The notes under the pieces: model-generated
Database searches by the model: none
Told to the model about the DNA's origin: nothing
Seen by the model: only the letters and a program-made list of their open reading frames with translations
Part shown: piece after piece, positions 31,385 through 43,364 of the stretch
How positions within the stretch are numbered: the first letter of the stretch is position 1
Layout: every line of letters starts with the position of its first letter
Program-made: the position numbers and the translations under genes
Assembly (NCBI RefSeq): GCF_007066085.1
Contig: NZ_CP041405.1
Coordinates: 3,060,001 to 3,124,000 of the forward strand
DNA length: 64,000 bases
Reading direction: 5' to 3'
From: Paenibacillus thiaminolyticus
GTDB taxonomy: Bacteria; Bacillota; Bacilli; Paenibacillales; Paenibacillaceae

Positions 31385-31807
31385 TTAGGATTTCTTCGCT
31401 TTCGGACGCTTCGTACCGTACTTGGAACGAGCTTGCATGCGGTTGTTCACCCCAGCAGTATCCAATGCACCGCGAACGATGTGGTAACGAACCCCCGGAA
31501 GGTCTTTAACCCGGCCCCCGCGCACGAGTACAACGCTGTGCTCCTGCAGGTTGTGGCCGATACCTCCGATGTAAGCAGTAACCTCAACACGGTTCGTCAA
31601 GCGAACACGGGCATACTTACGAAGTGCAGAGTTCGGTTTTTTCGGTGTCATCGTACCTACACGAGTGCAGACACCGCGTTTTTGAGGCGCGCTCAAATCC
31701 GTTTCTTCGCGCTTCAGCGCGTTGTATCCTCTTTGCAAAGCTGGGGACTTGGATTTAGTTACTTTGTCTTTGCGGCCTTTACGTACCAATTGGTTAATTG
31801 TTGGCAT
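31385..31807 (-). CDS. rpsL: 30S ribosomal protein S12
   Basis: 140 residues, decoding-centre protein. [15 protein letters not shown] and the later [12 protein letters not shown] carry the wild-type lysines and arginines at which streptomycin-resistance changes occur, so the sequence looks streptomycin-sensitive. Confidence 0.98.
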   Translation of the reverse strand: MPTINQLVRKGRKDKVTKSKSPALQRGYNALKREETDLSAPQKRGVCTRVGTMTPKKPNSALRKYARVRLTNRVEVTAYIGGIGHNLQEHSVVLVRGGRVKDLPGVRYHIVRGALDTAGVNNRMQARSKYGTKRPKAKKS

Positions 31808-31943
31808 GTTGGCACCCCCTTCCTATAAGTTTCAACACCTTTTACAATTCATTCATTTAAGCCCACAGATCCAGGTGGTTCATAAATGAACAAATGAAAT
31901 GTTTTTGCCATAGGACTTCCCCCGACAAAAACAATAGGTTTGC

Positions 31944-32201
31944 TTATGAATCCGTGTTGACGACAGCCACTGCAGCTGCGCCGACCTCGATGCCGCACGC
32001 CTTGCCAAGCTCGCGCATCGTCTCGACATATGTCAGCTTGATGCCCTGCTTCTCGCACAGTGCGATAATCTTCGAAGTCACTCGCGCATCGGCGTCTTCC
32101 GCCACATATACCTCGGCGGCTAAGCCTTGCTCAACCACCTTCAGTGTCTGCTTGGTCCCAATCTTAATCTTCTCATCCTGTAACCCTTTATCATAAGACA
32201 T
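31944..32201 (-). CDS. rplGB: L7Ae-family K-turn RNA-binding protein (YbxF type)
   Basis: 85 residues of the L7Ae/L30e/S12e fold (KIKIGTKQTLKVVEQGLAAE, then VYVAEDAD). B. subtilis YbxF binds K-turn RNAs and associates with ribosomes. It stands between rpoC and rpsL, the conserved position, and is the first gene after the str promoter. Confidence 0.92.
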   Translation of the reverse strand: MSYDKGLQDEKIKIGTKQTLKVVEQGLAAEVYVAEDADARVTSKIIALCEKQGIKLTYVETMRELGKACGIEVGAAAVAVVNTDS

Positions 32202-32251
32202 GAATCATGTTCCTCCAAAAGTACAGGTCATTGCCTTGGGCACACTACGAT

Positions 32252-32280
32252 ATAGTAGCACTTTCGATTTCATGTGTCAA
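32252..32280 (-). promoter_or_regulatory. Sigma-A promoter of the str operon
   Basis: Minus strand TTGACA (32275-32280), 17 nt, TACTAT (32252-32257). Transcription would start near 32245, about 45 nt before rplGB. Confidence 0.8.
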
Positions 32281-32326
32281 GAAATTATTTTTAGTTGAAA
32301 GAAAGCCTCCAAACGCCACCGTGAAG

Positions 32327-32368
32327 CATGCCGCCAGGCCGCCCCTTAAGCGGGCGGCAGGCGGCATG
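32327..32368 (-). other. GC-rich hairpin after rpoC
   Basis: CATGCCGCC/GGCGGCATG (32327-32335 with 32360-32368) and inner CCGCCC/GGGCGG (32339-32344 with 32352-32357). It starts 13 nt past the rpoC stop and lacks a T-run, so it looks more like an mRNA 3' end stabiliser, a processing site or a Rho-linked pause than a classical terminator. Confidence 0.6.
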
Positions 32369-32381
32369 TTGCACGATTCTA

Positions 32382-35300
32382 TTATTCGGCTACGCCGACA
32401 CCGGCGGTGTCAAGCGCTTCTTCCGTCTCTTCTTCCATCAACGGGTTGATCAGCTTCACGCTGCGGTAGCGGTTCATGCCGGTACCCGCCGGGATCAGCT
32501 TCCCGATGATAACATTCTCCTTCAGGCCGAGCAGTTGGTCGACCTTGCCCTTGATTGCGGCGTCGGTCAGGACACGTGTCGTCTCCTGGAACGATGCAGC
32601 CGACAGGAAGGAATCAGTCTCCAGCGACGCCTTCGTAATACCGAGCAGCACCGGCTTGGCGACAGCCGGCTCTTTGCCGGACAGGATCGCATTCTTGTTC
32701 GCTGCTTCGTATTCATGAAGGTCGACATACGAGCCTGGAAGAAGCGTCGTGTCTCCCGCGTCGACAATGCGGATCTTCCGCAGCATCTGCTTAATCATAA
32801 CCTCAACGTGCTTGTCGTTGATTTCTACCCCTTGGTTCCGGTATACGCGCTGAACTTCCTGGAGGATGTAGTTCTGCACGCCGCGGATACCTTTGATGCG
32901 CAGCATCTCTTTCGGGTCGATGGAGCCGTCCGTAATCTCGTCCCCGGCCTCGATAGCCATGCCTTCGGTGACACGGATACGAGAGCCGTAGGTCACGGAG
33001 TATACTTTGGTCTCCGCTTCGCCTTGAACCTCTACCTCGCGGCGGTCCTTCGCTTCGCGGATCTCTTTGACGACACCGTCGATCTCGGAAATGATCGCTT
33101 GCCCCTTCGGATTGCGCGCCTCGAACAACTCCTGGATACGCGGCAAACCTTGGGTAATATCGTCTCCGGCGACGCCCCCGGTATGGAACGTACGCATCGT
33201 GAGCTGGGTTCCCGGCTCACCGATCGATTGCGCGGCGATGATGCCGACCGCTTCCCCGATCTCGACGTGCTTGCCTGTCGCCAGGTTGCGGCCGTAGCAG
33301 ATTTTGCAGACGCCGTGACGGGCGCGGCAGCTCAACACGGAGCGAATCATCAGCTTCTTCACGCCCGCATTGACGATTGCTTCGGCTTTGTCGGTATCGA
33401 TGAGCTCGTTCCGGTTCACCAGCACTTCGCCCGTCTCCGGATGACGCACCGTCTCGAACGAATAACGTCCCTCGATACGGTCGTACAAGCCTTCGATAAC
33501 TTCCTTCCCGTCGGAGATGTTGCTGACGAGGAAGCCTTTGTCCGTGCCGCAATCGTCCTCGCGCACGATCACGTCCTGCGCGACGTCGACGAGACGGCGG
33601 GTCAAGTAACCAGAGTCCGCCGTACGAAGCGCGGTATCGGCGAGACCTTTCCGCGCGCCGTGCGTCGAGATGAAGTACTCCAAGACGGTCAGGCCTTCGC
33701 GGAAGTTCGATTTGATTGGCAATTCAATAATCCGTCCGGACGGGTTCGCCATGAGACCGCGCATCCCGCCGAGCTGGGTAATCTGCGATTTGTTACCCCG
33801 CGCCTTGGAATCGACCATGAGCATGATGGAGTTGTAGCGGTCCATCGATTTCATGAGGATCTCCGTGATGCGGTCCTTCGTATCCGACCAGATCTCGATA
33901 ACACGGTCATACCGCTCGTCGTTCGTAATCAGACCGCGACGGTATTGATTCGTAATCACCTTGACCTTCTCTTCGGACTCCTTGAGGATCTCCACCTTCT
34001 CCTGCGGCACGATAACGTCCGCGACCGCGATCGTAATGCCTGCGCGGGTAGAGTACGTGAATCCAATCTGCTTGATCCGGTCCAGGATGACCGAAGTAAG
34101 CGTTGTATGGAATACATCGAAGCAGCGGGCAATAATTTGACCGAGATAGTCTTTGCCTACCGCGCCCGATTGCGGAATGCTCTGGAGAATCTCCTGAATA
34201 TTCGCGCCTTTTTCATGAATAAAGTAGAGATCCGGCGTTCCCTCGAACAAGTTGCGCTTAGTAGGCTCGTTGATATAAGGGAATTCCGACGGGAATATTT
34301 CATTGAAAATGATACGTCCCACTGTCGTCACGAGCAGCGCTTCCTGCTGCTTATCCGTGAACGAGGTCTTGTTCAGCGCTCTGGCCGGAATGACGACGCG
34401 CGCATGCAAGGAGGCCGTTCCGCGCTGGTAGGCGGATACCGCTTCATTGACAGAGGCGAAGATCATGCCGGAGCCTTTGGCTTCCTTGTTGTCCATCGTC
34501 AGGTAGAACGATCCGAGAACCATATCCTGGGATGGCGTAACGACCGGCTTGCCGTCTTTCGGGTTCAAGATGTTGCCGGACGCCAGCATGAGCAGGCGGG
34601 CTTCCGCTTGTGCTTCTGCAGACAACGGCACGTGAACCGCCATCTGGTCACCGTCGAAGTCAGCGTTGTACGCCGTACAGACGAGCGGGTGAAGACGGAT
34701 CGCGCGGCCTTCGACAAGGATTGGCTCGAACGCCTGGATACCGAGACGGTGAAGCGTCGGAGCGCGGTTCAACAGAACCGGATGCTCGCGGATCACTTCT
34801 TCAAGGACGTCCCATACTTCCGGACTGACGCGCTCGACTTTGCGCTTCGCGCTCTTGATGTTATGCGCCAAGCCTTTGTTCACGAGCTCTTTCATGACGA
34901 AAGGCTTGAACAGCTCCAGGGCCATTTCCTTCGGCAGACCGCATTGATACATCTTCAAATACGGGCCGACGACGATAACGGAACGTCCGGAATAGTCAAC
35001 GCGCTTCCCGAGCAAGTTCTGACGGAAGCGGCCTTGCTTCCCTTTGAGCATATGGCTGAGCGACTTGAGCGGACGGTTCCCCGGTCCGGTAACTGGACGG
35101 CCGCGGCGCCCGTTGTCGATCAGAGCATCGACGGCTTCCTGCAGCATCCGCTTCTCGTTCTGCACGATGATGTCCGGCGCGCCCAGATCGAGAAGCCGCT
35201 TGAGGCGGTTGTTCCGGTTGATGACGCGGCGGTACAGATCGTTCAAGTCGGAGGTCGCGAAGCGTCCGCCGTCCAATTGGACCATCGGACGAAGCTCCGG

Positions 35301-36002
35301 CGGAATAACCGGCAGCACGTCGAGGATCATCCACTCCGGCGCGTTGCCCGAATTGCGGAATGCCTCGATGACTTCCAGACGCTTAATCGCGCGGTTGCGG
35401 CGTTGGCCTTGAGCCGTGCGCAGCTCTTCCTTCAGCATCGTCAGCTCTTTTTCCACATCCAGATCCTGGAGCAGCTTCTTAACGGCTTCCGCGCCCATGC
35501 CGGCCTGGAATGCATGGCCGTACTTCTCGCGGTAGCTGCGGTATTCCTTCTCCGACAACAGCTGCTTCTTCTCCAGCGGCGTATCGCCCGGATCCGTCAC
35601 AACATAGGAGGCGAAGTAAATAATCTCTTCCAGTGAACGGGGCGACATGTCGAGAGCCAAGCCCATGCGGCTTGGAATGCCCTTGAAATACCAGATATGC
35701 GAGACGGGAGCAGCCAATTCGATATGGCCCATCCGTTCGCGGCGCACTTTCTGGCGCGTAACTTCAACGCCGCATCGATCACAGACGACGCCTTTGTAGC
35801 GCACCCGCTTATATTTGCCGCAGTGACATTCCCAGTCTTTCGTCGGTCCGAAGATCTTCTCGCAGAACAGGCCTTCTTTTTCCGGCTTGAGCGTGCGGTA
35901 GTTGATAGTCTCCGGCTTCTTGACTTCGCCACGGGACCAAGAACGAATCTTGTCGGGAGAGGCGAGCCCAATCTTCATATATTCAAAATTGTTGACGTCC
36001 AT
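32382..36002 (-). CDS. rpoC: DNA-directed RNA polymerase subunit beta'
   Basis: 1206 residues. The N-terminal zinc site ([20 protein letters not shown]), the catalytic [12 protein letters not shown] loop with three Asp for magnesium, and the second zinc site ([13 protein letters not shown]) are all present. Starts either at ATG 36000-36002 ([16 protein letters not shown]) or at the adjacent TTG 36003-36005; AAGGAGGG is 7 nt from the TTG, which is the better distance. 171 nt after rpoB. Confidence 0.98.
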   Translation of the reverse strand: MDVNNFEYMKIGLASPDKIRSWSRGEVKKPETINYRTLKPEKEGLFCEKIFGPTKDWECHCGKYKRVRYKGVVCDRCGVEVTRQKVRRERMGHIELAAPVSHIWYFKGIPSRMGLALDMSPRSLEEIIYFASYVVTDPGDTPLEKKQLLSEKEYRSYREKYGHAFQAGMGAEAVKKLLQDLDVEKELTMLKEELRTAQGQRRNRAIKRLEVIEAFRNSGNAPEWMILDVLPVIPPELRPMVQLDGGRFATSDLNDLYRRVINRNNRLKRLLDLGAPDIIVQNEKRMLQEAVDALIDNGRRGRPVTGPGNRPLKSLSHMLKGKQGRFRQNLLGKRVDYSGRSVIVVGPYLKMYQCGLPKEMALELFKPFVMKELVNKGLAHNIKSAKRKVERVSPEVWDVLEEVIREHPVLLNRAPTLHRLGIQAFEPILVEGRAIRLHPLVCTAYNADFDGDQMAVHVPLSAEAQAEARLLMLASGNILNPKDGKPVVTPSQDMVLGSFYLTMDNKEAKGSGMIFASVNEAVSAYQRGTASLHARVVIPARALNKTSFTDKQQEALLVTTVGRIIFNEIFPSEFPYINEPTKRNLFEGTPDLYFIHEKGANIQEILQSIPQSGAVGKDYLGQIIARCFDVFHTTLTSVILDRIKQIGFTYSTRAGITIAVADVIVPQEKVEILKESEEKVKVITNQYRRGLITNDERYDRVIEIWSDTKDRITEILMKSMDRYNSIMLMVDSKARGNKSQITQLGGMRGLMANPSGRIIELPIKSNFREGLTVLEYFISTHGARKGLADTALRTADSGYLTRRLVDVAQDVIVREDDCGTDKGFLVSNISDGKEVIEGLYDRIEGRYSFETVRHPETGEVLVNRNELIDTDKAEAIVNAGVKKLMIRSVLSCRARHGVCKICYGRNLATGKHVEIGEAVGIIAAQSIGEPGTQLTMRTFHTGGVAGDDITQGLPRIQELFEARNPKGQAIISEIDGVVKEIREAKDRREVEVQGEAETKVYSVTYGSRIRVTEGMAIEAGDEITDGSIDPKEMLRIKGIRGVQNYILQEVQRVYRNQGVEINDKHVEVMIKQMLRKIRIVDAGDTTLLPGSYVDLHEYEAANKNAILSGKEPAVAKPVLLGITKASLETDSFLSAASFQETTRVLTDAAIKGKVDQLLGLKENVIIGKLIPAGTGMNRYRSVKLINPLMEEETEEALDTAGVGVAE

Positions 36003-36173
36003 CAAGGAGCGACCCTCCTTAATTTGTACTAGAGTTCGCCGCTGTTGCACTTCTCACAGGAGCGGCAGGCTGTGTTCCAATCTATAGGGGCTGACGGTGG
36101 CCAGCAGCCGCTGTATTCAGCACGGCTTCCGGCCACCGTCGATACCAACGTGTCCTGATGCAGTTGCGGCGGC

Positions 36174-39100
36174 TTATTCCGCCACGTATTCGTCATCCAT
36201 GCCAAGATTCAGCTTGTCTTGCGGAATATCATCGTCATCGTCGAATTCGCGCATTTCGATTTCTTCCTCGTTCTCTGTCAAAATCTTGACATCCATACCT
36301 AAGCTTTGCAGCTCTTTGATCAAGACCTTGAAGGACTCTGGAACACCTGGCTCCGGAACGTTCTCGCCCTTGACAATCGATTCATAGGTCTTCACCCGGC
36401 CGACAACGTCGTCGGATTTGACGGTAAGAATCTCTTGCAGCGTATAGGCGGCGCCGTAAGCTTCAAGCGCCCACACCTCCATCTCCCCGAAGCGCTGGCC
36501 GCCGAACTGGGCTTTACCGCCGAGCGGCTGCTGCGTAACGAGCGAGTATGGACCTGTGGAACGGGCGTGAATCTTGTCGTCAACCATGTGCGCGAGCTTA
36601 ATCATGTACATGACGCCGACCGTAACTTCACGCTCGAACGGCTCGCCTGTACGGCCATCGTACAGGATGGTCTTGCCGTTGCGCTGCATGCCGGCTTCTT
36701 CCATCGTGTCGAATACGTCGTACTCGGTTGCACCATCGAAGACCGGCGTAGCCATATGCATGCCGAGGTAACGGGCAGCCATGCCCAAGTGAACCTCGAG
36801 CACCTGGCCGATGTTCATCCGGGAAGGAACGCCGAGCGGGTTCAATACGACTTGAACCGGCGTGCCATCCGGCAGGAACGGCATATCCTCTTCCGGCAGA
36901 ATGCGGGCGATGACCCCTTTGTTACCGTGACGTCCCGCCATTTTATCCCCTTCGGATATTTTCCGTTTTTGGGCAATATAAGCACGTACCAGTTGGTTGA
37001 CGCCTGGAGGCAGCTCATCGCCGTTCTCCCGCGTGAACACCTTGACGTCGACCACAATCCCGTCGGTTCCGTGCGGAACGCGCAGGGACGTGTCACGCAC
37101 CTCACGCGCCTTTTCGCCGAAGATCGCGTGCAGGAGACGCTCTTCCGCCGTCAGCTCGGTAACCCCTTTTGGCGTTACTTTGCCGACGAGGATGTCGCCA
37201 GCCTTAATCTCGGCGCCGACACGGATAATGCCGCGTTCGTCAAGATTTTTCAGCGCTTCTTCCCCCACGTTCGGGATATCGCGCGTAATCTCTTCCGGCC
37301 CCAGCTTCGTGTCGCGGGCTTCCGACTCGTACTCCTCGATATGGATAGAGGTGTAGACGTCTTCTTTGACCAATTTCTCAGACAGCAGAATCGCATCCTC
37401 GTAGTTGTACCCTTCCCAAGTCATGAAGGCAACGACGACGTTGCGGCCCAGCGCCAGTTCGCCAACTTCCGTGGACGGACCGTCCGCCAAAATATCGCCC
37501 TTCTTGACGATATCGCCTCTCTTCGCCAGCGGGCGCTGGTTAATGCAGGTTCCTTGGTTGGAACGCATGAACTTCTGCAATTTATATTTGACGAGGTCAC
37601 CCTTGACCTCTTTGCCGTCAATCATTTCAATGCGGCGGACTTGAACCTCGTTCGCCGTAACGCGCTCCACGATCCCGTCCACTTTGGACACGATGCAGAC
37701 GCCAGAGTCCTTCGCAGACTTGTGCTCCATTCCGGTTCCGACGAATGGCGATTCCGGCACCAGCAGAGGCACCGCTTGCCGCTGCATGTTGGAACCCATG
37801 AGCGCACGGTTGGAGTCGTCGTTCTCCAGGAACGGAATGAGCGCGGTCGCAACCGACACGACCTGCTTCGGCGAGACGTCCATATAGTCAACGCGCTCGC
37901 TCGGCATCGTCAAAATATTGTCGGACTGCTTGTTGTAGCGGACGATAACCATATCATCCTGGAACGAACCGTCTTCATTCAACAGCGCGTTCGCCTGAGC
38001 GATAACGTAGTTGTCTTCCTCATCCGCCGTCATATAATCAATCTGTGCCGTGACCTTGCCGGTCTTCGGATCGACCCAACGATACGGAGCTTCGATGAAG
38101 CCGTACTCGTTGACGCGAGCGAAGGTGGACAAGGAGTTGATCAGACCAATGTTCGGACCTTCCGGCGTCTCGATCGGACACATCCGCCCATAGTGCGAGT
38201 GGTGAACGTCGCGGACTTCGAAGCCGGCGCGTTCCCGTGTCAGACCGCCAGGTCCGAGTGCAGACAGACGGCGCTTGTGCGTCAATTCCGCCAGCGGGTT
38301 CGTCTGGTCCATGAACTGGGACAGCTGCGAGCTGCCGAAGAACTCCTTGATCGAGGCGATGACCGGACGGATGTTGATCAGCGCTTGCGGCGTAATGACG
38401 CTCGCATCCTGAATGGACATCCGTTCACGCACGACGCGTTCCATCCGGGACAGACCGATACGGAACTGGTTCTGCAGCAATTCGCCGACCGAACGGAGAC
38501 GGCGGTTGCCCAGATGGTCGATATCATCCGTGCTGCCGATACCATGCAGCAGGTTGATGAAATAGTTGATCGACGAGATGATATCGGCTGGCGTAATGTT
38601 CTTCACCGATTTGTCGATGTTGCCGTTGGAAATGACCTTGAGGACCTTGCCTTCCTCCAGCGGCGAGAATACATCGACGACCTGCATCGGAATGTCATCC
38701 GACTCCATTACTCCGCCTGCGACGTGATACGTCTTGAATCCGACGCCGCTCTCCAGGCGTGGCATGATCTCATCCAGCAGCCGGCGATCGATCATCTGCC
38801 CGGCTTCGGCTACGATCTCGCCTGTCTCCGCATCGACAAGCGTCTCGGCGAGGCGCTGGTTGAAGAGACGGTTCTTGATATGAAGCTTTTTATTAATCTT
38901 GTAACGGCCCACGTTGGCCAGATCATAACGTTTAGGATCGAAGAAACGTGCGATGAGCAAGCTTCTCGCATTATCCAATGTCGGCGGTTCACCCGGACGC
39001 AGGCGCTCATAGATTTCAATCAGCGCTTTTTCCGTAGAATCGGTATTGTCTTTATCCAGGGTGTTCCGGATGTATTCGTCCTGGCCAAGCAGCTCCAGAA

Positions 39101-39716
39101 TTTGCTCGTCCGTACCGAAGCCCAAGGCGCGAAGAAGAACGGTGACCGGAATCTTCCGCGTACGGTCAATCCGGACATAAATGATATCCTTGGCGTCCGT
39201 CTCCAGTTCAAGCCATGCTCCACGGTTCGGGATGACGGTTGCCGTATATGTCTTCTTCCCGTTCTTGTCGACTTTCGTACTGAAATAGACACTTGGGGAG
39301 CGAACCAACTGGCTGACAATAACACGTTCCGCACCATTGATGATGAACGTGCCTGTCTCCGTCATGAGCGGGAAATCACCCATAAACACTTCTTGCTCTT
39401 TGACTTCTCCGGTCTCTTTATTGAGGAGACGCACTTTGACCCGGAGCGGTGCTGCATACGTTACATCGCGTTCCTTCGATTCATCGACTGAATACTTAGG
39501 CTCGCCCAAGCTGTAATCGATAAACTCCAGAACCAAGTTACCCGTGAAATCCTGAATCGGCGAAATGTCTTGGAACATCTCACGCAATCCTTCGTCCAAA
39601 AACCATTCGTACGATTTCTGTTGGATTTCAATCAAGTTCGGGACTTCGAGTACCTCTTTGATGCGCGCGTAGCTGCGCCGAGTGCGTCGACCATACTGAA
39701 CAAGATGTCCTGCCAA
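36174..39716 (-). CDS. rpoB: DNA-directed RNA polymerase subunit beta
   Basis: 1180 residues. The rifampicin pocket ([20 protein letters not shown], then [12 protein letters not shown]) is wild type, so the polymerase looks rifampicin-sensitive. The acidic C-terminal tail ([17 protein letters not shown]) is typical of Firmicutes. Start TTG at 39714-39716 ([19 protein letters not shown]) matches the family and lies 7 nt after GAGGGGTGA; an ATG six codons earlier overlaps that site. Confidence 0.97.
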   Translation of the reverse strand: MAGHLVQYGRRTRRSYARIKEVLEVPNLIEIQQKSYEWFLDEGLREMFQDISPIQDFTGNLVLEFIDYSLGEPKYSVDESKERDVTYAAPLRVKVRLLNKETGEVKEQEVFMGDFPLMTETGTFIINGAERVIVSQLVRSPSVYFSTKVDKNGKKTYTATVIPNRGAWLELETDAKDIIYVRIDRTRKIPVTVLLRALGFGTDEQILELLGQDEYIRNTLDKDNTDSTEKALIEIYERLRPGEPPTLDNARSLLIARFFDPKRYDLANVGRYKINKKLHIKNRLFNQRLAETLVDAETGEIVAEAGQMIDRRLLDEIMPRLESGVGFKTYHVAGGVMESDDIPMQVVDVFSPLEEGKVLKVISNGNIDKSVKNITPADIISSINYFINLLHGIGSTDDIDHLGNRRLRSVGELLQNQFRIGLSRMERVVRERMSIQDASVITPQALINIRPVIASIKEFFGSSQLSQFMDQTNPLAELTHKRRLSALGPGGLTRERAGFEVRDVHHSHYGRMCPIETPEGPNIGLINSLSTFARVNEYGFIEAPYRWVDPKTGKVTAQIDYMTADEEDNYVIAQANALLNEDGSFQDDMVIVRYNKQSDNILTMPSERVDYMDVSPKQVVSVATALIPFLENDDSNRALMGSNMQRQAVPLLVPESPFVGTGMEHKSAKDSGVCIVSKVDGIVERVTANEVQVRRIEMIDGKEVKGDLVKYKLQKFMRSNQGTCINQRPLAKRGDIVKKGDILADGPSTEVGELALGRNVVVAFMTWEGYNYEDAILLSEKLVKEDVYTSIHIEEYESEARDTKLGPEEITRDIPNVGEEALKNLDERGIIRVGAEIKAGDILVGKVTPKGVTELTAEERLLHAIFGEKAREVRDTSLRVPHGTDGIVVDVKVFTRENGDELPPGVNQLVRAYIAQKRKISEGDKMAGRHGNKGVIARILPEEDMPFLPDGTPVQVVLNPLGVPSRMNIGQVLEVHLGMAARYLGMHMATPVFDGATEYDVFDTMEEAGMQRNGKTILYDGRTGEPFEREVTVGVMYMIKLAHMVDDKIHARSTGPYSLVTQQPLGGKAQFGGQRFGEMEVWALEAYGAAYTLQEILTVKSDDVVGRVKTYESIVKGENVPEPGVPESFKVLIKELQSLGMDVKILTENEEEIEMREFDDDDDIPQDKLNLGMDDEYVAE

Positions 39717-40095
39717 CTTTAACTCACCCCTCATGTCTACTCACAAAAATTGGATTGCGAATCCTTTTCGGTATCCTTTATAATAAAGTCCACGAAAGAG
39801 ACTCTGAAAACGAGAAAATGGGTTGAACAAACAAAAAGAAAAACGTCCGCTCACGATAAAACGTCTTTTCCGATGGACGCCGTTTCTCCGTGCCGTCGTT
39901 TCCTGTTGTAGAACATCCTTCATATCCGATAGACTTGCCCAAAATGTAAACATTATACTTCATTTCACGAAAATGTATTCGTCTTTTCAAAAAAAAGCTT
40001 GACATTTTGGTCATGTAAAGACATGAAGGCCATCCTAATACTGACATTTTATAATAATACCACAACGGGCATGCCGAGTCAACTTCGAATTTAAA
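39717..40095 (-). other. rpoB leader region (no gene)
   Basis: 379 nt between the methyltransferase gene and rpoB, A/T-rich. The rpoB promoter (40054-40082) gives a leader of about 330 nt. In it a small hairpin TCATGT/ACATGA (40011-40026) is followed 14 nt later by eight T on the minus strand (39989-39996); the distance is too long for a normal terminator. Nothing else is clear. Confidence 0.5.
40054..40082 (-). promoter_or_regulatory. Sigma-A promoter of rpoB-rpoC
   Basis: Minus strand TTGACT (40077-40082), 17 nt, TATTAT (40054-40059), just after the stop of the methyltransferase gene. Confidence 0.75.
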
Positions 40096-40701
40096 CTATT
40101 CTTTGACGGCCCGATAGATGCGATACCCCTTCTCTTTGGTTACCAACTCCACTTGCTCCTCACCGAACAGCTCCCGAAGCTTGGCTTCCGCAGAAGGCGC
40201 CCCCTGCTTCTTCTGAATGACGATCCACAACGCTCCTCTATCATTCAAGTGAGCATATGATTGTTCAAAAATCCGGTGCACGACTTCTTTGCCGGCTCGT
40301 ATCGGCGGGTTCGTCAAAATGACGTCGAAGGTTGACGAGCCGATGCCGTCCAATCCGTCGCTCTTGCACACGGTCACATTGGATGTGCCGTTGCGCTTCG
40401 CATTTTCCTGGGCCAGTTCCAGCGCCCGTTCATTCACATCCACCATCGTCACCTGCCCACGCGGAGCGAGCCTGGCCGCCGTCAGCCCGATAGGACCGTA
40501 GCCACAGCCGACGTCAAGTACCTGTGCACCATCCGGAATGTCCATGTTCTCAATCAGCACACGGCTTCCGAAGTCAACTCCGCCCTTCGAGAACACGCCG
40601 GCATCCGAGACGAACTGCAGCGTATGCCCGCGCAGTTCCGCCTTCCAATATTGCCGATCATGGGGCGTATCCGGCCGGTGACTGTAATAATGTCCCGTCA
40701 A
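40096..40701 (-). CDS. Class I SAM methyltransferase (RsmC-like, YbxB)
   Basis: 201 residues. SAM-binding motif I DVGCGYGPIG and catalytic TNPPIRAG, a pattern used by base N-methyltransferases of the RsmC/RlmG type. Found between rplL and rpoB across Bacillales (ybxB); the RNA target is not proven. Start TTG at 40699-40701 (MTGHYYSHRPDTPHD) follows AGGAGGG by 6 nt; an ATG 14 codons earlier has no ribosome binding site. Confidence 0.9.
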   Translation of the reverse strand: MTGHYYSHRPDTPHDRQYWKAELRGHTLQFVSDAGVFSKGGVDFGSRVLIENMDIPDGAQVLDVGCGYGPIGLTAARLAPRGQVTMVDVNERALELAQENAKRNGTSNVTVCKSDGLDGIGSSTFDVILTNPPIRAGKEVVHRIFEQSYAHLNDRGALWIVIQKKQGAPSAEAKLRELFGEEQVELVTKEKGYRIYRAVKE

Positions 40702-40849
40702 CTTCCACCCTCCTTCCGCTACGTTCAAAGTGCTGGTGTTCATTGGCTAAGATGCGCTAGCCTCTGTGATGCTCCAACCCTGTTCTTTGTCCTGCGCCCG
40801 AATGATGCGTCAAGGACAAGCGCGTCATGACGTCGTATCCTAGACAACG

Positions 40850-40876
40850 AACCCCTTGAATGTTCTTCAAGGGGTT
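40850..40876 (-). terminator. Hairpin after rplL
   Basis: A perfect 11-bp stem AACCCCTTGAA/TTCAAGGGGTT (40850-40860 with 40866-40876). Only TTCG follows on the minus strand, so it may be a weak terminator or a processing site at the end of rplJ-rplL. Confidence 0.6.
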
Positions 40877-40897
40877 CCGCACTTCAGCAAGCAAATA

Positions 40898-41263
40898 CTA
40901 TTTCAGTTCTACAGATGCGCCAGCTTCTTCGAGCTTCGCTTTTACTGCTTCTGCTTCGTCCTTGCTTACTTTTTCTTTCAATGGTTTTGGTGCGTTGTCT
41001 ACGAGATCTTTCGCTTCTTTCAGGCCGAGACCTGTGATTTCGCGAACGACTTTGATGACGTTGATTTTGCCAGCGCCTGGGCTCGTCAGAATTACGTCGA
41101 ATTCTGTTTGCTCAGCTGCACCAGCATCGCCAGCGCCGCCAGCCATAACTGCTACAGGAGCTGCAGCTGTTACGCCGAATTCTTCTTCGATTGCTTTAAC
41201 CAGGTCGTTCAGTTCCAATACGGACATGCCTTTGATGGCTTCCAAGATTTGCTCTTTGCTCAT
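40898..41263 (-). CDS. rplL: 50S ribosomal protein L7/L12
   Basis: 121 residues: N-terminal dimerisation part, Ala-rich hinge (about 38-52) and C-terminal factor-binding domain ([20 protein letters not shown]). Stalk protein that recruits translation GTPases. Confidence 0.98.
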   Translation of the reverse strand: MSKEQILEAIKGMSVLELNDLVKAIEEEFGVTAAAPVAVMAGGAGDAGAAEQTEFDVILTSPGAGKINVIKVVREITGLGLKEAKDLVDNAPKPLKEKVSKDEAEAVKAKLEEAGASVELK

Positions 41264-41332
41264 GGTTAAACCTCCATATTCATAGTAAGTTATAGTAGAA
41301 AATGTTCACGTTCCCGCATGGGCACGAGTCTC

Positions 41333-41836
41333 TTACGCTTCTGCTTCTTGCTTCTCTGCGACCGCCTTGACGGCGAGTGCGAAGTTGCGCACAGGCGCTT
41401 GGAGCACGCTGAGCAACATGGACAGCAAGCCTTCGCGGGAAGGCAGCTCGGCCAGTGCTTTGATTTGAGCTACATCGACAACGCGGCCTTCGACCACGCC
41501 ACCTTTGATCTCAAGAGCGTCATTTTTCTTCGCAAAATCGTTCAAAATCTTCGCAGGAGCTACTGCGTCTTCCGGGCTGAAAGCGATAGCCGTCGGTCCG
41601 GACAACACTTGATCCAGCTCGGACAATTCTGCTTCCGCTGTCGCACGGCGAACCAACGTGTTCTTCAACACTTGGAACTCAATGCCTGCTTCGCGCAATT
41701 GCTTACGAAGTTCAGTCACTTGAGACACGTTCAAACCGCGATAGTCCGCAACAACCGTCGTTACGCTGCCACGCAATTTCTCTGCGATTACTTGTACTTC
41801 TTGCTGTTTCGCTTCGATAACTTTTGCGTTTGCCAC
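41333..41836 (-). CDS. rplJ: 50S ribosomal protein L10
   Basis: 167 residues; stalk base that holds L7/L12 dimers. Start GTG at 41834-41836 ([14 protein letters not shown]), following GGAGGTGG; an ATG three codons earlier overlaps the ribosome binding site. Controlled by the L10 leader upstream. Confidence 0.97.
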   Translation of the reverse strand: MANAKVIEAKQQEVQVIAEKLRGSVTTVVADYRGLNVSQVTELRKQLREAGIEFQVLKNTLVRRATAEAELSELDQVLSGPTAIAFSPEDAVAPAKILNDFAKKNDALEIKGGVVEGRVVDVAQIKALAELPSREGLLSMLLSVLQAPVRNFALAVKAVAEKQEAEA

Positions 41837-41844
41837 TCGATCCA

Positions 41845-42083
41845 CCTCCTACAAGTTCTTATCTAACCGCATCCTGGACTATTATGTTCTGCCTACACGA
41901 GCATAAGAAAAGCCTCTGCAGTAATCTACAGAGGCATCACGAATGCAGCGGCGCCTGATCACGCATGTTCCCATGCGCCACCGCATCTTCTATTCGAACA
42001 CCTCGGTAGGAGATTAAGCCTTACGGCACCTACTGTCTATGGTACGATTATTCATTTTCAACACACACGCGAATCTCACAACC
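41845..42083 (-). ncRNA. L10 leader RNA with attenuator
   Basis: A leader of about 240 nt before rplJ. Its 5' part has GACAGTAGGTG...TCTCCTACCGAGG, typical of the L10 leader of Firmicutes, which binds the L10-L12 complex. It ends in a terminator hairpin GCCTCTGTAG/CTGCAGAGGC (41912-41921 with 41926-41935, loop of 4) followed by TTTT. This fits control of rplJ-rplL by premature termination. Confidence 0.8.
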
Positions 42084-42088
42084 TCATT

Positions 42089-42118
42089 AGAATACCACAG
42101 TCGGCCAACTTGTGTCAA
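42089..42118 (-). promoter_or_regulatory. Sigma-A promoter of rplJ-rplL
   Basis: Minus strand TTGACA (42113-42118), 18 nt, TATTCT (42089-42094), between rplA and the L10 leader. Confidence 0.75.
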
Positions 42119-42159
42119 CCTTAACTATGGCACACGAAGAATGCGAGATGCTGCCGAAC

Positions 42160-42852
42160 TTAGCGATAGTTCGCTGTGTTCACGCGTGCGGCAGGTCCCA
42201 TCGTGGAAGATACCGCGATGTTCTTCATGTATACGCCTTTAGCCGCTGCCGGCTTCGCACGGTTCAACGCGTCGATGAGTGCTTTCAGGTTGTCATTCAA
42301 CTGTTCAGCACTGAAGGACGCTTTCCCGATAGGCGCATGAATTTGTCCTGCTCTGTCCAGACGGTACTCGATTTTACCTGCTTTGATCTCTTGGATCGCT
42401 TTGGCAACGTCGAATGTAACCGTGCCGGCTTTCGGGTTAGGCATCAGGCCTTTACCACCGAGGATACGGCCCAATTTACCTACTTCGCTCATCATGTCCG
42501 GTGTTGCCACGCAGACATCGAAGTCGAACCAGCCTTGCTGGATTTTGTTGATCATGTCCTGATCGCCTACAAAATCAGCGCCAGCCGCTTCCGCTTCTTT
42601 CGCCTTTTCGCCTTTTGCAAAGACGAGAACGCGCTTCGTCTTACCTGTTCCGTGAGGAAGGACGACTACCCCACGCACGTTTTGGTCCTGTTTGCGCGGA
42701 TCAACGCCCAAGCGCACAGCAACTTCGATTGTTTCGTCAAATTTAGCCGTAGCCGACTTTTTCACCAATTCAATGGCTTCCGCCGGCTCGTAAGTTGCAT
42801 CTCTATCGATCAACTTCGCGGCTTCTTCATACTTCTTGCCACGTTTTGCCAT
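42160..42852 (-). CDS. rplA: 50S ribosomal protein L1
   Basis: 230 residues, [20 protein letters not shown], both L1 domains, including [12 protein letters not shown]. Mobile stalk protein for E-site tRNA release. ATG at 42850-42852 follows AAAGGAGG. Confidence 0.98.
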   Translation of the reverse strand: MAKRGKKYEEAAKLIDRDATYEPAEAIELVKKSATAKFDETIEVAVRLGVDPRKQDQNVRGVVVLPHGTGKTKRVLVFAKGEKAKEAEAAGADFVGDQDMINKIQQGWFDFDVCVATPDMMSEVGKLGRILGGKGLMPNPKAGTVTFDVAKAIQEIKAGKIEYRLDRAGQIHAPIGKASFSAEQLNDNLKALIDALNRAKPAAAKGVYMKNIAVSSTMGPAARVNTANYR

Positions 42853-42914
42853 GATTTTGTTCCTCCTTTGTGGTAATAGCGGTTGAACCTCCCACATCTG
42901 TCACGCAGACCCGA

Positions 42915-43340
42915 TTAGTCTTCGATGACGATACCCATGCTGCGGGCTGTGCCTTCAACCATGCGCATAGCCGATTCTACGGATGCGGCATTCAGGTCTG
43001 GCATTTTTTGCTCAGCGATCTGGCGAACGGTGTCGCGCTTCACTGTAGCCACTTTCTTTTTGTTCGGCTCGCCGGAACCTTTCTCGATCTTGGAAGCCAC
43101 TTTCAGCAATACTGCTGCTGGAGGCGTCTTCGTGATGAACGTAAAGGAGCGATCCTCGAATACTGTGATTTCAACAGGAATGATAAGGCCTGCTTGATCT
43201 GCAGTCTTCGCGTTGAATTCCTTACAGAACGCCATGATGTTCACGCCTGCTTGACCCAGTGCTGGACCGACCGGCGGCGCAGGATTCGCTTTCCCTGCAG
43301 GAATCTGCAATTTTACCACTTTGATGACTTTTTTTGCCAT
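42915..43340 (-). CDS. rplK: 50S ribosomal protein L11
   Basis: 141 residues, [20 protein letters not shown] with the proline-rich N-terminal domain and the rRNA-binding C-terminal domain. Needed for stringent response signalling through RelA. Confidence 0.98.
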   Translation of the reverse strand: MAKKVIKVVKLQIPAGKANPAPPVGPALGQAGVNIMAFCKEFNAKTADQAGLIIPVEITVFEDRSFTFITKTPPAAVLLKVASKIEKGSGEPNKKKVATVKRDTVRQIAEQKMPDLNAASVESAMRMVEGTARSMGIVIED

Positions 43341-43364
43341 TGTCGTACACCTCCTTGCGCTAAT

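Noticed and set aside
32328..36032. Very long plus-strand open frame (about 1100 codons) opposite rpoC
   Set aside because: It mirrors the codon structure of rpoC; no family motifs, no ribosome binding site. The same holds for the long plus-strand frames opposite rpoB (36306..39491), fusA (28618..30804), tuf (27125..28714) and clpC (59338..61323).
38200..38400. Rifampicin-resistance changes in rpoB
   Set aside because: All residues of the main resistance cluster are wild type; likewise the rpsL lysines for streptomycin.
39989..40026. Attenuator in the rpoB leader
   Set aside because: The 6-bp hairpin and the T8 run are 14 nt apart, too far for an intrinsic terminator.
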